A stretch of DNA of 64,000 nucleotides, taken from positions 31,010-95,009 of the forward strand of contig NZ_JAAFGZ010000016.1 of assembly GCF_010365105.1 (NCBI RefSeq). The letters run 5' to 3'. Below are positions 18,212 to 26,800 of this stretch, piece after piece (positions within the stretch are counted from its first letter, which is position 1; the number at the start of each line of letters is the position of its first letter). A model generated the notes under the pieces. It was not told the origin of the DNA, did not search any database, and was given only the letters and a program-made list of their open reading frames with translations. The position numbers and the translations under genes are program-made. This DNA is from Polaromonas sp. Its GTDB lineage: Bacteria; Pseudomonadota; Gammaproteobacteria; Burkholderiales; Burkholderiaceae_C.

Positions 18212-19840
18212 TCAATATTTGATCTGGGGCGCAGGCACCCCTTCGATCATCACGTTCAAACAGGCGGGAAGGCCGCTCGCCTGCGCACGCTGTGCAGCAG
18301 CTGCCATCTCGTGCGGCTCGGTCACCCGTTCTCCATGACCGCCAAACGCCTGCGTGACCGCGTCGTAGCGCATGGGACGAAGCTCGCAGCCCACCAGCCG
18401 GTCCGGACCATAGTCGCGCAGCTGGATCTGGTATTCGGCATTCCAGCGCGCATCGTTGCCAATCACCGAAACGAAGGGCAAGCCGTAGCGCATGGCCGTG
18501 TCATATTCAGCGATGTGAAACCCGACCGTGCCGTCGCCCATCACCGCCACCACGGGCGCTTGCGGCTGGGCGCATCGCGCCGCCAGCGCATAGGGAAGAC
18601 CCGAGCCGATCGAGCCCGCCACACCGTTGTTGACACGGTGCGGCGCATTCAGGCAAGCCATCGCCCACTGCCCTATTTCACCGCCATCGCACACCAGCAC
18701 CGATTCGGGATGGCTGTCGAGCAGTGCCTGCAGCGGCCTGAGCATCTGTACCGGATGAAGCTTGCCAGGCAGTTCCGATTGCACGCTGTCCCATGCCGGC
18801 GGACGGTAGGCCACAGCGCTGCGCACATCAGACAGCCAAGCGGACGGCGCACTGCTTGAAGCCGCCTGCGTCAAAGCCGACAGGGACGAAAAAGCATCGG
18901 CCAGTGCTGTGACTTGAAGTCGATCACCGAGCGCGTTGCGCGTGCGTTCGATTTCGGCTGGCTCGGCATCTATTTGGTGCACTTCAGATTGTGCCGAGAG
19001 GGCCGGAGCTTTGCCAAATTTGAGTGTGAAGTCCACCCTTTTTCCGACCAGCAGCACGCAGTCGGCCTGCGCCAGCATCTGCGCAAAGGCACCCAGACTG
19101 GCATCGGCGATGCCACGTGGACTCTCCATGCCGATCACCGGCACACCGCTGGCAGCTTCCAGTGCAGCCAGCATCGCGCGGCCCGGGCGGGTCATGCAGG
19201 CCGGGCCGGCAAGGATCATCGGACGCCTGGCCTGGGCCAGGCGCTGCATCAGGTCGCTGGCAGTAGCCAAATCCAATGCCATGGTTTCGGGCTGAAAGGC
19301 ATCGGCCGTCAGCGATGCTGACTCAGCGATGTCATCGAGTGCGTCCGTGGGCAGGTTCAGGTTCACCGGACCGGGCCTGCCCGATCGCGCGATGCGGATC
19401 GCCCTGGCAATGTCGCCGGCGATCTGGTCCGGCCCGGCGCATGTCCAGGCCGCCTTCGTCACCGGCCCCGCCATCTCGGCCTGGCGCATTTCCTGAAAGG
19501 CGCCCAGTCCAAGCTGGCTGTTCGGCGCATGGCCGGACAGCAGCACCACCGGGGATTCGGCCATCTGCGCGGTGTAAAGCGCGGAAACCGCATTGCCATG
19601 GCCGGGGCCACCGGTGACGAGCGCAATACCCACCTCGCCGGTGATGCGCGCATAGGCATCGGCCATGTGCACGGCGCTGGCTTCGTGGCGCGTGTGGATG
19701 AGCTCAATTCCAGAATTGAACGCGGCGTCGTAAATCGGCATGATGTGGTTGCCCGAAAGCGTGAAGATCCGGCGCACGCCGGCTGTCTTGAGCGACTGGA
19801 TCAAGGCATCACAGCCACGGTTGCGGGAAGAGATGTTCAT
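18212..19840 (-). CDS. Thiamine diphosphate-dependent enzyme (acetolactate synthase-like)
   Basis: A 542-residue three-domain ThDP enzyme. The N-terminal Pyr domain has the catalytic glutamate in HTRHEASAVHMADAYAR; the C-terminal PP domain has the GDG...N cofactor motif (VMGDGTVGFHIAEYD, then VIGNDARWNAEY). No FAD-type or regulatory subunit is nearby, so it is unlikely to be biosynthetic acetolactate synthase. Family choices include oxalyl-CoA decarboxylase-like, benzaldehyde lyase-like and sulfopyruvate/phosphonopyruvate decarboxylase-like; sequence alone does not decide. It follows a Bug receptor by 11 bp, implying that the imported acid may be its substrate. The 144-bp gap beyond its stop carries a small hairpin (TGCCAC-TGTC-GTGGCA, 18164-18179). 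Confidence 0.8.
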   Translation of the reverse strand: MNISSRNRGCDALIQSLKTAGVRRIFTLSGNHIMPIYDAAFNSGIELIHTRHEASAVHMADAYARITGEVGIALVTGGPGHGNAVSALYTAQMAESPVVLLSGHAPNSQLGLGAFQEMRQAEMAGPVTKAAWTCAGPDQIAGDIARAIRIARSGRPGPVNLNLPTDALDDIAESASLTADAFQPETMALDLATASDLMQRLAQARRPMILAGPACMTRPGRAMLAALEAASGVPVIGMESPRGIADASLGAFAQMLAQADCVLLVGKRVDFTLKFGKAPALSAQSEVHQIDAEPAEIERTRNALGDRLQVTALADAFSSLSALTQAASSSAPSAWLSDVRSAVAYRPPAWDSVQSELPGKLHPVQMLRPLQALLDSHPESVLVCDGGEIGQWAMACLNAPHRVNNGVAGSIGSGLPYALAARCAQPQAPVVAVMGDGTVGFHIAEYDTAMRYGLPFVSVIGNDARWNAEYQIQLRDYGPDRLVGCELRPMRYDAVTQAFGGHGERVTEPHEMAAAAQRAQASGLPACLNVMIEGVPAPQIKY

Positions 19841-19851
19841 GTATCGGCCTT

Positions 19852-20838
19852 TTATTTCAATTCAATCTGGAGTTCGCGGCCCAGGCGTTCATACACCTGG
19901 TACTGGTCTGATGCGAATTTTCTGGTGTCCGCGGGTTTCATCACCCGTGGAATGCTGCCGGCTTTTTCAGTTGCGGCAGTCCACTGGGCATCCTGCGCGG
20001 CAGCAGCCAGTGTGTTCACCCAGCGGTTTGTGATTTCCTTGTCCAGGCCGGGCGGACCATACAGCGCGCTCCAGCCAATGACCGTTTCAAGTTCCGGATA
20101 ACCTGCCTCGCGCGCTGTTTGCACGTCTGGCAGATCCTTGAGTCGTTCTGGCGTCGTGGTCATCAGCGCATGCAGCTTGCCGCCCTTGATATTGCCGATC
20201 ATCGACGTGAGGTTTCCACAACTGAAATCCACATCGCCTGAAAGCACCGCCATGGCCGCTTCACCACCGCCCTTGTAGGCCACCGGCACAGCGGCGTTCT
20301 TGCCGAGCTTGAGCACATCGAACAACAGTTGGGGACCGAAATTCAGGATCGTCGCTGGGCCAGTGGTGCTGTAGTTGAGCTTGCCAGGCTTGGCGCGCAG
20401 CGCATTGACCAGGTCCGCCATGGTCTTGTAGCCCGATTCACTGTGCACCGCGCAGACCACAGGATTCAATTCCAGCAGACCGAGGAAAGTGAAACTGTCC
20501 CACTTGTAGTCCAGCCCCTTTTGCAGTGCCGGCAGGACGACCTGCGAACCCACACGGGCGAGCAGCAGTGTGTAGCCGTCGGGTTTGGCGCCCTGCACCG
20601 CAAGGGAACCAATGGCGCCGCCCGCACCTGCCCGGTTCACGGCGATCAGGCTTTGGCCCATGGTGCGTTGCACCACAACGGACAGATTGCGCGCAGCGAC
20701 ATCGGCATCGCCCCCGGCACTGAAGGGCACGACCAGCGTGACCGGACGATCGGGGTAGAGGTGGGCTTGGGCACTTGCCTGAGGTGCGATGGCAGACAGG
20801 CCGGCCCATAGGGCCAGGGTATACGGGATGGAATGCAC
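19852..20838 (-). CDS. Bug/TctC family tripartite tricarboxylate transporter receptor (first)
   Basis: A 328-residue periplasmic receptor: signal peptide ending PQASAQA, then the Bug signature YPDRPVTLVVPFSAGGDADVAARN and GAGGAIGSLAVQGAKPDGYTLL. Bug proteins bind carboxylates such as citrate, malate or aromatic acids and deliver them to TctAB or act as sensors. It has an 11-bp gap to the ThDP gene downstream and a 93-bp gap after the upstream flavoprotein gene, so it could be read from the fumarase operon. No tctA/tctB is in the window, a common situation in Burkholderiales. Confidence 0.9.
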   Translation of the reverse strand: MHSIPYTLALWAGLSAIAPQASAQAHLYPDRPVTLVVPFSAGGDADVAARNLSVVVQRTMGQSLIAVNRAGAGGAIGSLAVQGAKPDGYTLLLARVGSQVVLPALQKGLDYKWDSFTFLGLLELNPVVCAVHSESGYKTMADLVNALRAKPGKLNYSTTGPATILNFGPQLLFDVLKLGKNAAVPVAYKGGGEAAMAVLSGDVDFSCGNLTSMIGNIKGGKLHALMTTTPERLKDLPDVQTAREAGYPELETVIGWSALYGPPGLDKEITNRWVNTLAAAAQDAQWTAATEKAGSIPRVMKPADTRKFASDQYQVYERLGRELQIELK

Positions 20839-20931
20839 GACGTCTCCTGTTGTTCAGATTAGAAATTCGGGCGCCAACCGGCTGGCCTGCCATGGAAGGT
20901 AAAAGCGCGCAGTGCGCCTTGTTCAAGAATT

Positions 20932-22668
20932 TCAAGAAACGATTGCATCCTCCTCTTGCAGGATCGTCTGGCCAGGCACGACGCGGGTGAAGTGAACGGG
21001 CTCTCTGCGCATCGACAGCGTCTGGCCGGCCTGCGTCACGACGATGTAGCTGGAGCCTTCCAGGTCGCCGGCGTGCGGATGGTCTTCGCGGAAATGCGCG
21101 CCGCGCGAGTCTTCGCGCGCCAGCGCGGAGGTGGTGATAACGCGGCCCACGGCAATCAGGCTCTTCAGGTTGAGCCAGTCGTGCCAGCTCAGGTTGAAGG
21201 CGCGGTCGCCATCGGCCACGCCAATACCTGATAGCCGTTCGTCAAGTGCGTTCAAGGTAACGAGTGCGCGCTGCAGGCCTTCTGCAGTGCGCAAGATGCC
21301 AACGTCCTGCCACATGCAATCGAACAGCGCCTCTCGAATCGCCTCAATGTCCCCGGGCGCCTGCGCAAACGGCGTCAGGTGCGCTGCCATGCTTTGCCCG
21401 ATCGCCGCTTCGTCCGGTTCGCGCAGGCGGCCCTGGCTTTTCACCCAGACCGCCATGCTGTCGCCGGCGATGCCGCCAAACACCGTGGAATTGGCCACGC
21501 CGTTGCCGCCCAGCCGGTTGGCGCCGTGCACACCGCCCGTGTCTTCGCCAGCGGCAAACAAACCGGTCAGCGCCGTGGTGCAGTCGGCTTTGAACACCAC
21601 GCCGCCCATCATGTAGTGGGCGGTGGGCACCACTTCCACCAGGCCGCCTGCAAGATCGAAACCGCAATCACCGCAACGCTCGACCATGCCCTTGAACTGC
21701 TTGCGCACCTTCTCGGGCCCAAGATGCGACATCTGGAGATACACGCCGCCATTCGGTGACGTGCGGCCTTCGCGCATCTCGGAAAAAATGGAGCGTGACA
21801 CGATGTCGCGCGTCGCGCGCTCCAGCCTCGGGTCGTAGCGGTCCATGAAACGCTGGCCGTCGCCATTGAGCAGGTAGCCGCCTGCCCCGCGCAAGCCCTC
21901 TTCCAGCACCGTGCCGGTCATGCGCGTGCCGGTGCCGGCGAGCAGGCCGGTGGGGTGGAATTGCACCATTTCCATGTCGCGTACCGGCAGACCCGCCCGC
22001 AGCGCCATCGCCAGGCCGTCACAGGACTTGTCGCCGGAAGGCGTGTGGTACTTGTACATGGTCGGTCCGCCGCCGGTGGCGAGCAGCACGGCCTTGGCCT
22101 GCACGAAAACAAAGCCGCCGTCCCGCATGTCGATCATCAGTACGCCCGCCAAGGCGCTGCCGTCGGGCGTCTTGATCAGCTCGATGGCGCGGTGCTCTTC
22201 AAGCCGCCCGATGCCGCGTGACCAGACCTGTTCGGACAGGCGGTTGATGATCTCGATGCCCGTCAGGTCACCCTTGTGCACGGTTCGGTCGAAGGTCTGG
22301 CCGGCAAAGGCTTTCTGGTGCACAGTGCCATCGGGGTTGCGGTCGAAAAAGCAGCCCAGTTCGTTTTCAAGCTCGTGCACCCGCTCGACCGCCTTGGTCA
22401 CCAGCGTCCAGGCCAGGTCCTGGTCGGACAGCCATTTGCTGCCCTCGATCGTGTCCATGAAATGCCGCTCGACCGAGTCGCCTGGGGCCAGCGCGACGTT
22501 GTAGCCGCCCTGCACCATCCGGGTACAGCCGCATTTGCCGAGCAGACCCTTGACGGCGACGGTGATCGACAATTCGGGCGCCGTCTGGTGCGCATGCAGG
22601 GCTGCAAACAGGCCAGCGCCGCCGGAGCCCAAAATCAGGATGTCGGTCTGCACGCGTTTGATATTCAT
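20932..22668 (-). CDS. Succinate dehydrogenase/fumarate reductase-type flavoprotein subunit
   Basis: A 578-residue FAD protein of the SdhA/FrdA family. The dinucleotide fold is ILGSGGAGLFAAL; active-site elements are FHPTG, EEGLRGAGGYLL, the REGRTSPNGGVYL loop, PTAHYMMGGV and HGANRLGGNG, with the C-terminal REDSRGAHFREDHP. All residues expected for succinate/fumarate chemistry are present. Its gene is the last of a block with B, C and D subunits, but separated from them by a Bug receptor and fumarase genes; it overlaps the fumarase beta gene by ATGA. With partners present, a quinone-linked enzyme acting on succinate or an analogue is likely. A stand-alone soluble oxidase is less likely. Confidence 0.86.
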   Translation of the reverse strand: MNIKRVQTDILILGSGGAGLFAALHAHQTAPELSITVAVKGLLGKCGCTRMVQGGYNVALAPGDSVERHFMDTIEGSKWLSDQDLAWTLVTKAVERVHELENELGCFFDRNPDGTVHQKAFAGQTFDRTVHKGDLTGIEIINRLSEQVWSRGIGRLEEHRAIELIKTPDGSALAGVLMIDMRDGGFVFVQAKAVLLATGGGPTMYKYHTPSGDKSCDGLAMALRAGLPVRDMEMVQFHPTGLLAGTGTRMTGTVLEEGLRGAGGYLLNGDGQRFMDRYDPRLERATRDIVSRSIFSEMREGRTSPNGGVYLQMSHLGPEKVRKQFKGMVERCGDCGFDLAGGLVEVVPTAHYMMGGVVFKADCTTALTGLFAAGEDTGGVHGANRLGGNGVANSTVFGGIAGDSMAVWVKSQGRLREPDEAAIGQSMAAHLTPFAQAPGDIEAIREALFDCMWQDVGILRTAEGLQRALVTLNALDERLSGIGVADGDRAFNLSWHDWLNLKSLIAVGRVITTSALAREDSRGAHFREDHPHAGDLEGSSYIVVTQAGQTLSMRREPVHFTRVVPGQTILQEEDAIVS

Positions 22669-23276
22669 GTTTTCACTCCAAGACTGGCCAGCGCTGTGGC
22701 CCTGTTTCCCGCCGTACTTTGCTTGAGCACGTCATACAGGCTGCCGCCATGGCTGTCCATCGCCACCAGCAGCGGGCCGAAATTGCGTATCCTGAATTTC
22801 CAGAGCGACTCGGGGTTCAGGTCGTCCATGTCGACATCTTCAATCTGCTCGATCCAGGTCGTTTCCAGCGCAGCGGTGCCGCCGACGATGGCCAGGTAAA
22901 CGCCGCCCAGTTCCCTGAATGCGGACAGCGAGCCGTCACGCAGGCCGCCCTTGCCGATGACCATGCGCACGCCGTAGTCGGTCATGAGCGGCCGGGTAAA
23001 TCGTTCCATCCGGTCCGAAGTCGTCGTACCGATGCAGATCGGCCGGTAGCCGGCCGGGTACTCGGCGGATTTTTCAACCTTTTGCACATTCGGCGCGGTA
23101 TGGATAACGGCATGGCCGTTCATGTCGAACCTGGCTTGGCGGCCGTGGTCGAACATGTGAATCTGCGTTGCATCGCGGATGCCGAACAGCGTCGTCTGCA
23201 AGGTGACCGTGTCGTTGATGCGCAGCTGACGGATTTGCGCCTCAGTGACCGGCGTGGAGAGTTCGTGATGCGCCAT
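22665..23276 (-). CDS. Class I fumarase-type hydro-lyase, beta (C-terminal) subunit
   Basis: A 203-residue protein equal to the C-terminal swivelling domain of class I fumarases and L-tartrate dehydratase (TtdB-like). It starts with STPVTEAQIRQLRINDTVTLQ and includes IGTTTSDRMER and VIGKGGLRDG. It pairs with the alpha subunit 20 bp upstream, and AGGA lies before the start. Together they catalyse reversible hydration or dehydration, for example fumarate to malate, mesaconate to citramalate, or tartrate to oxaloacetate. Operon context (complex II-like subunits) favours fumarate or a methylated analogue. Confidence 0.9.
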   Translation of the reverse strand: MAHHELSTPVTEAQIRQLRINDTVTLQTTLFGIRDATQIHMFDHGRQARFDMNGHAVIHTAPNVQKVEKSAEYPAGYRPICIGTTTSDRMERFTRPLMTDYGVRMVIGKGGLRDGSLSAFRELGGVYLAIVGGTAALETTWIEQIEDVDMDDLNPESLWKFRIRNFGPLLVAMDSHGGSLYDVLKQSTAGNRATALASLGVKT

Positions 23277-23296
23277 GCTGAATTCCTAAAAAGTCC

Positions 23297-24172
23297 TTAA
23301 TAGCCGTAGGTCACGCCTGCAGGCGTGAACGTTGCGCGGGCGCGCCGCGCCGAATGGCACTGCATGTTGACGGCGATGGGGTTCATGGTGATGTGTGTCG
23401 AGGCCAGCTCGATCTGCACCGCGAACGCCGTCGAGTCGCCACCCAGGCCCTGCGGTCCCACGCCCAGCTGGTTGACTGCGGCAGACAGCGCCTCTTCAAG
23501 CCTGGCGCCTTCCGGATCGCTGCAGCGGCTGCCCAGTTCGCGCGTGGCCGCGCGCTTGGCCAGCGCCACGCTCAGGTTGGACGTGCCGCCAAGGCCCACG
23601 CCGACAATGGTCGGCGGGCAGGTCTTGCCGCCGGCCGCCAGCACGCAGTCGATCACAAAGGTCTTGATCGCGTCGATGCCTTCGGCCGGAATGGCCATCT
23701 TCAGGAAGGAATTGTTTTCCGAGCCGCTGCCCTTGGGAATCATTTCGATGTCCAGCAGGTCGGGCGTCGGGCTGAAATCAATGTGGATGACGGGCACCTC
23801 GATGCCGCAGGAGGTGTGGTTGTTCTTGCGCGTCAGCGGATGCACCACCGAGGAGCGCAGCGGATGCTCGCGGGTGGCGCGCTCGCAGCCCCGGCGTATC
23901 GCCTGCTTGAGCGCGTGGCCGTCCACCTGCACGTTCGAGCCGATCAGCAGGTTGTAGATGGGAATGCCGGTGTCCTGGCACAGCAGGTTGTCGGTGGCTT
24001 CCGCCACCTGGATATTCGTCACCATGGTCGCCAGCACGCTTTGGGCCGTGGCAGCAGTTTCCGTCCGGGTCAGCCGGTCCAGCCCGGCCTTGACATCGGG
24101 CGGTAGCATCTTGAGCGCGCGGATGTACAGCGTCATAGCGGCGTCTTCCACCGCTTGCAAATCAATCTTCAT
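23297..24172 (-). CDS. Class I fumarase-type hydro-lyase, alpha (N-terminal, iron-sulfur) subunit
   Basis: A 291-residue subunit carrying the [4Fe-4S] cysteines of class I fumarases: one in NLLCQDTGIPIYN, one in NHTSCGIEVPVI and one in GGKTCPPTIVGVGLGGT. It starts at ATG 24172 behind GAGGGG. Class I enzymes are oxygen-sensitive. Separately encoded subunits are typical of tartrate dehydratase, mesaconase-like and archaeal-type fumarases. It lies between a Bug receptor gene and the beta subunit. Which dicarboxylate it handles cannot be decided from sequence. Confidence 0.9.
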   Translation of the reverse strand: MKIDLQAVEDAAMTLYIRALKMLPPDVKAGLDRLTRTETAATAQSVLATMVTNIQVAEATDNLLCQDTGIPIYNLLIGSNVQVDGHALKQAIRRGCERATREHPLRSSVVHPLTRKNNHTSCGIEVPVIHIDFSPTPDLLDIEMIPKGSGSENNSFLKMAIPAEGIDAIKTFVIDCVLAAGGKTCPPTIVGVGLGGTSNLSVALAKRAATRELGSRCSDPEGARLEEALSAAVNQLGVGPQGLGGDSTAFAVQIELASTHITMNPIAVNMQCHSARRARATFTPAGVTYGY

Positions 24173-24188
24173 CGGTTTTCCCCTCGCG

Positions 24189-25181
24189 TCAGTTGGTGGT
24201 GATGTTGCGGTTTTTCACGAGGGTGGCCCACTGTCTGGACTCGGCATCCATGGCCTTGGCAAATTCGGCCGGGGTGTTGCCCACCGGGGTCATCCCCTGC
24301 ACGAACAGGCGCGCCTTGGTGTCAGACTCGGCCAGCACCTTGGCGGTGTCGATCTGTATTTTGGAAAGAATGCCCTGGGGCGTGCCGGCGGGAGCCAGAA
24401 AACCAAACCAGCCGGTGTTTTCGAAGCCCGGCAGGCCGCTTTCGGCGACGGTAGGAACGTCAGGCAGCTGCGCTGAGCGCTGCTTGCCGGTCACGGCAAG
24501 CGCGCGCAGCCGTCCCGGGCCCAGCAAGGCAGAAGCCGCTGCAAAATTGCCCACCATCATCTGGATCTGGCCCGCTATCAGGTCGTTGTAGGCGACCGAT
24601 TCGCCCCGGTAAGGCACATGCCTGATTTCGATGCGGGCGGCATCGGCAAAGTTTTCACCGGCCAGGTGCACCTGGCTGCCCACGCCGGCAGAGCCGAAGT
24701 TGAGCGCGCCTGGTGTTTCCTTGGCGAGCGCGATCAATTCCTTCACGCTCTTGACCGGCGCACGGTCAGGCACCACGAGCAACATCGGCCCGCTTGCCAC
24801 ATTCGTGATCGGCGCCAGGTCCTTCCTGGTGTCAAAAGGCATGTTCTTGTAGATGTGCGGATTGATGGTGATGCTGCCCGAGGCCATCAGCAGGGTGTAG
24901 CCGTCGGCCGGCGATTTGGCCACCATGTCTGCGCCCAGGTTGCCGCCAGCCCCGGCGCGGTTTTCGACAATCACCGGCTGGCCCCAGAGCACCGCAAGCT
25001 TCTGGCCGATCATGCGTGCCACCACATCGGTTGAGCCGCCCGGCGAAAAGGGAACGACCAGGCGCACCGGCTTGGCGGGCCAGCGTTCCTGCGCCGTGGC
25101 GGGCATGACGCCCCATGCGGCAACCGTGACGACGGTTGCCGCAAAAACGCGGCCCAGCGCTGAACGTCGGTTAAAGGTCAT
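24189..25181 (-). CDS. Bug/TctC family receptor (second)
   Basis: A 330-residue receptor with a Tat-like or long Sec leader (MTFNRRSALGR..., cleavage after PATAQE), the motif WPAKPVRLVVPFSPGGSTDVVARM and GAGGNLGADMVAKSPADGYTLL. AAGGAG precedes the start. It is 16 bp upstream of the fumarase alpha gene and 72 bp beyond the complex II anchor genes, so it is within the operon and probably captures the dicarboxylate processed by the enzymes beside it. No membrane TctA/TctB partner is encoded here. Confidence 0.92.
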   Translation of the reverse strand: MTFNRRSALGRVFAATVVTVAAWGVMPATAQERWPAKPVRLVVPFSPGGSTDVVARMIGQKLAVLWGQPVIVENRAGAGGNLGADMVAKSPADGYTLLMASGSITINPHIYKNMPFDTRKDLAPITNVASGPMLLVVPDRAPVKSVKELIALAKETPGALNFGSAGVGSQVHLAGENFADAARIEIRHVPYRGESVAYNDLIAGQIQMMVGNFAAASALLGPGRLRALAVTGKQRSAQLPDVPTVAESGLPGFENTGWFGFLAPAGTPQGILSKIQIDTAKVLAESDTKARLFVQGMTPVGNTPAEFAKAMDAESRQWATLVKNRNITTN

Positions 25182-25253
25182 GTCGTTGTCTCCTTGTTAT
25201 GGAAAAGCAGGCCCTGCACACCGCCTGGGAAAGTCAGGAAAAACCCGTGGAAG

Positions 25254-25610
25254 TCAGGAAAAAAGTGACAGGGCAAAGGCCATTCCGGCGGCGGCGGCGA
25301 AACCCGCAGCACCCGCAATCCAGTCCTTGCGCAAACCCGATGCGCTGCCGAATTCGATCAGCAGCAGGCGCACGCCGCCCATCATGTGCAGCGCCAGCAG
25401 GACCACCAGGCCCCATTCGGCAAACTTGAAAAGCCCCTGGTCGGCGAAGCGCAGAAAACCGTCCAACGCGGCGGCCCCCTGCAAGGCCTGGCCCAGCGCC
25501 CAGAAATGCAGCGGCAAAAAAGCCGCCAAGCCCAGCCCCGACAGGCGATGCATCAGGAAAGCCCAGTAGGCTGGATGCGCGCGGGCGCGCTGGTCGTTGC
25601 GGCGCTTCAT
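25254..25610 (-). CDS. Complex II-type membrane anchor subunit (SdhD/FrdD-like)
   Basis: A 118-residue protein with three hydrophobic helices. It starts at ATG 25610 (MKRRNDQR), overlapping the preceding gene's stop by ATGA, and not at the longer frame. It contains PAYWAFLMHRLSGLGLAAFLPLHF, the pattern of haem-b anchor subunits, with histidines in HRLSG, LHF and ALHMMGG positioned for haem and quinone contacts. It pairs with the SdhC-like gene upstream to hold the catalytic subunits on the membrane. Confidence 0.83.
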   Translation of the reverse strand: MKRRNDQRARAHPAYWAFLMHRLSGLGLAAFLPLHFWALGQALQGAAALDGFLRFADQGLFKFAEWGLVVLLALHMMGGVRLLLIEFGSASGLRKDWIAGAAGFAAAAGMAFALSLFS

Positions 25611-25963
25611 GCTGCCACCACCGCAACCACGGCGCGCAGGCCCATCACCAGCAGCAGTAATCCGAATGCCCGCGAGAGCCAGCGCGCAGCACCTTCCCCC
25701 AAACCCCACCATTCACGGGCAATGTTGGCCACGCCCACGGGCACATGCACCGCGCAGGCCACGACAAACACCGCATAAAACACGGCAAAACCCCAGTTGC
25801 CCTGCGTGCGGCCCAGGATTTCACCGGCGCTCAGCCCGCCGCGCACCGCATAAATCATGACCGCCAGATGCACCACCACGCACAGCGCCAGCACCATGGC
25901 GCTGATCCGCTGCCAGTACCAGCGCTTGGCCTGCGCCACCCCGGATGCCTGGGAGGCACTCAC
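25607..25963 (-). CDS. Complex II-type membrane anchor subunit (SdhC/FrdC-like)
   Basis: A 118-residue protein with three membrane helices, each with a candidate haem-ligand or quinone-site residue (RWYWQRISAMVLALCVVVHL; VVACAVHVPVGVAN). It overlaps the iron-sulfur subunit gene by ATGA at its start and the SdhD-like gene by ATGA at its end, a translationally coupled B-C-D unit. Sequence similarity in these anchors is low across the family, so the call rests on size, topology, histidines and position. Confidence 0.82.
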   Translation of the reverse strand: MSASQASGVAQAKRWYWQRISAMVLALCVVVHLAVMIYAVRGGLSAGEILGRTQGNWGFAVFYAVFVVACAVHVPVGVANIAREWWGLGEGAARWLSRAFGLLLLVMGLRAVVAVVAA

Positions 25964-26676
25964 AGCTCGCCCCGCACGGCCGCCCTGGCCACCTTGCGCT
26001 TGAGTCCGGCAATCGACATCGTAGGGGCGAGCTGCTTGGGACAGCGCTCGGTACAGGAACCCTGCGTGTGGCAGGAATGGCAGCCCGCGTCACCGGCCAC
26101 CGCTCGCAGCCGCTCGACCTGCTGCACATCCCGCACATCGTTGGCCAGCGTCCAGGCGCGGTTGAGTGCCGCCGGACCCAGGTAGTCAGGCTGCCAGCTG
26201 ACCACGTCGCAGGAGGCGTAACAAATGCCGCAGCCGATGCATTCAATGCCGGCGTCGGCCGCCTTGCGTTCCGGGGAAGCCGGCTCGACCTTGGCGAAAG
26301 GCGCATCGCGCGTCAGTTCGCCCTTGAACTGCCCCTTGGCACGCGCCCATTTGTCAAAGAACTCGCTCATGTCGGTGGCCAGGTCCTTGATCACCGGCAG
26401 GTTCGACAGCGGCGCGATTTCCAGTTCACCGTCTGGCGCCACCTTGGCAATGTGCGTGCGGCAGGTCCAGCGCGCCTTGCCATTGACGGTCATGGCGCAG
26501 GAACCGCACATGCCCACGCGGCAGGCAAACCGGTAGCTCAGCGAAGGCTCCAGATGGCGCTGGATGTAGGTCACGACATCCAGGACGGTCTGGCTTTCGT
26601 TGCGCGGCACGTCGTAGGCCGTGAACCCGCCGACCTCTTTGCCACGCCATACCTTCACTTTGAGATTTTTATGCAT
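25960..26676 (-). CDS. Complex II-type iron-sulfur subunit (SdhB/FrdB-like)
   Basis: A 238-residue subunit. A plant-ferredoxin-type [2Fe-2S] site is at Cys52, 57, 60 and 72 (CRVGMCGSC...C). The second domain has Cys146, 149, 152, 156 (CIGCGICYASC) and Cys202, 208, 212 (SCHTQGSCTERCP) for [4Fe-4S] and [3Fe-4S] clusters. CIGCGICYASC resembles fumarate reductase FrdB more than Sdh SdhB, but the last cysteine is followed by Asp where Pro is usual. It is the first gene of the leftward operon, and no ribosome-binding site precedes ATG 26676. It transfers electrons between the flavoprotein and quinone. Confidence 0.9.
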   Translation of the reverse strand: MHKNLKVKVWRGKEVGGFTAYDVPRNESQTVLDVVTYIQRHLEPSLSYRFACRVGMCGSCAMTVNGKARWTCRTHIAKVAPDGELEIAPLSNLPVIKDLATDMSEFFDKWARAKGQFKGELTRDAPFAKVEPASPERKAADAGIECIGCGICYASCDVVSWQPDYLGPAALNRAWTLANDVRDVQQVERLRAVAGDAGCHSCHTQGSCTERCPKQLAPTMSIAGLKRKVARAAVRGEL

Positions 26677-26731
26677 GTGCGTATTCTTGATTTGGCCAAT
26701 AGAAAATAAAAGCGAATAATAATTTTCTAAA

Positions 26732-26750
26732 GATAAAGTATTTGTTTATC
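26732..26750. promoter_or_regulatory. Palindrome GATAAA-N7-TTTATC in the divergent LysR/complex II promoter region
   Basis: A perfect 6+7+6 inverted repeat inside an AT-rich 124-bp gap between the iron-sulfur subunit and the LysR gene. It contains T-N13-A symmetry, close to but not the classical T-N11-A of LysR boxes. Its position, 51 bp upstream of the chosen LysR start and 56 bp from the operon start, suits autoregulation and divergent activation. The binding protein is inference. Confidence 0.5.
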
Positions 26751-26800
26751 TCAAGATGGTCTTGGCCACCACCAGCCCATCCCAAAAACTGGAGACAAAA

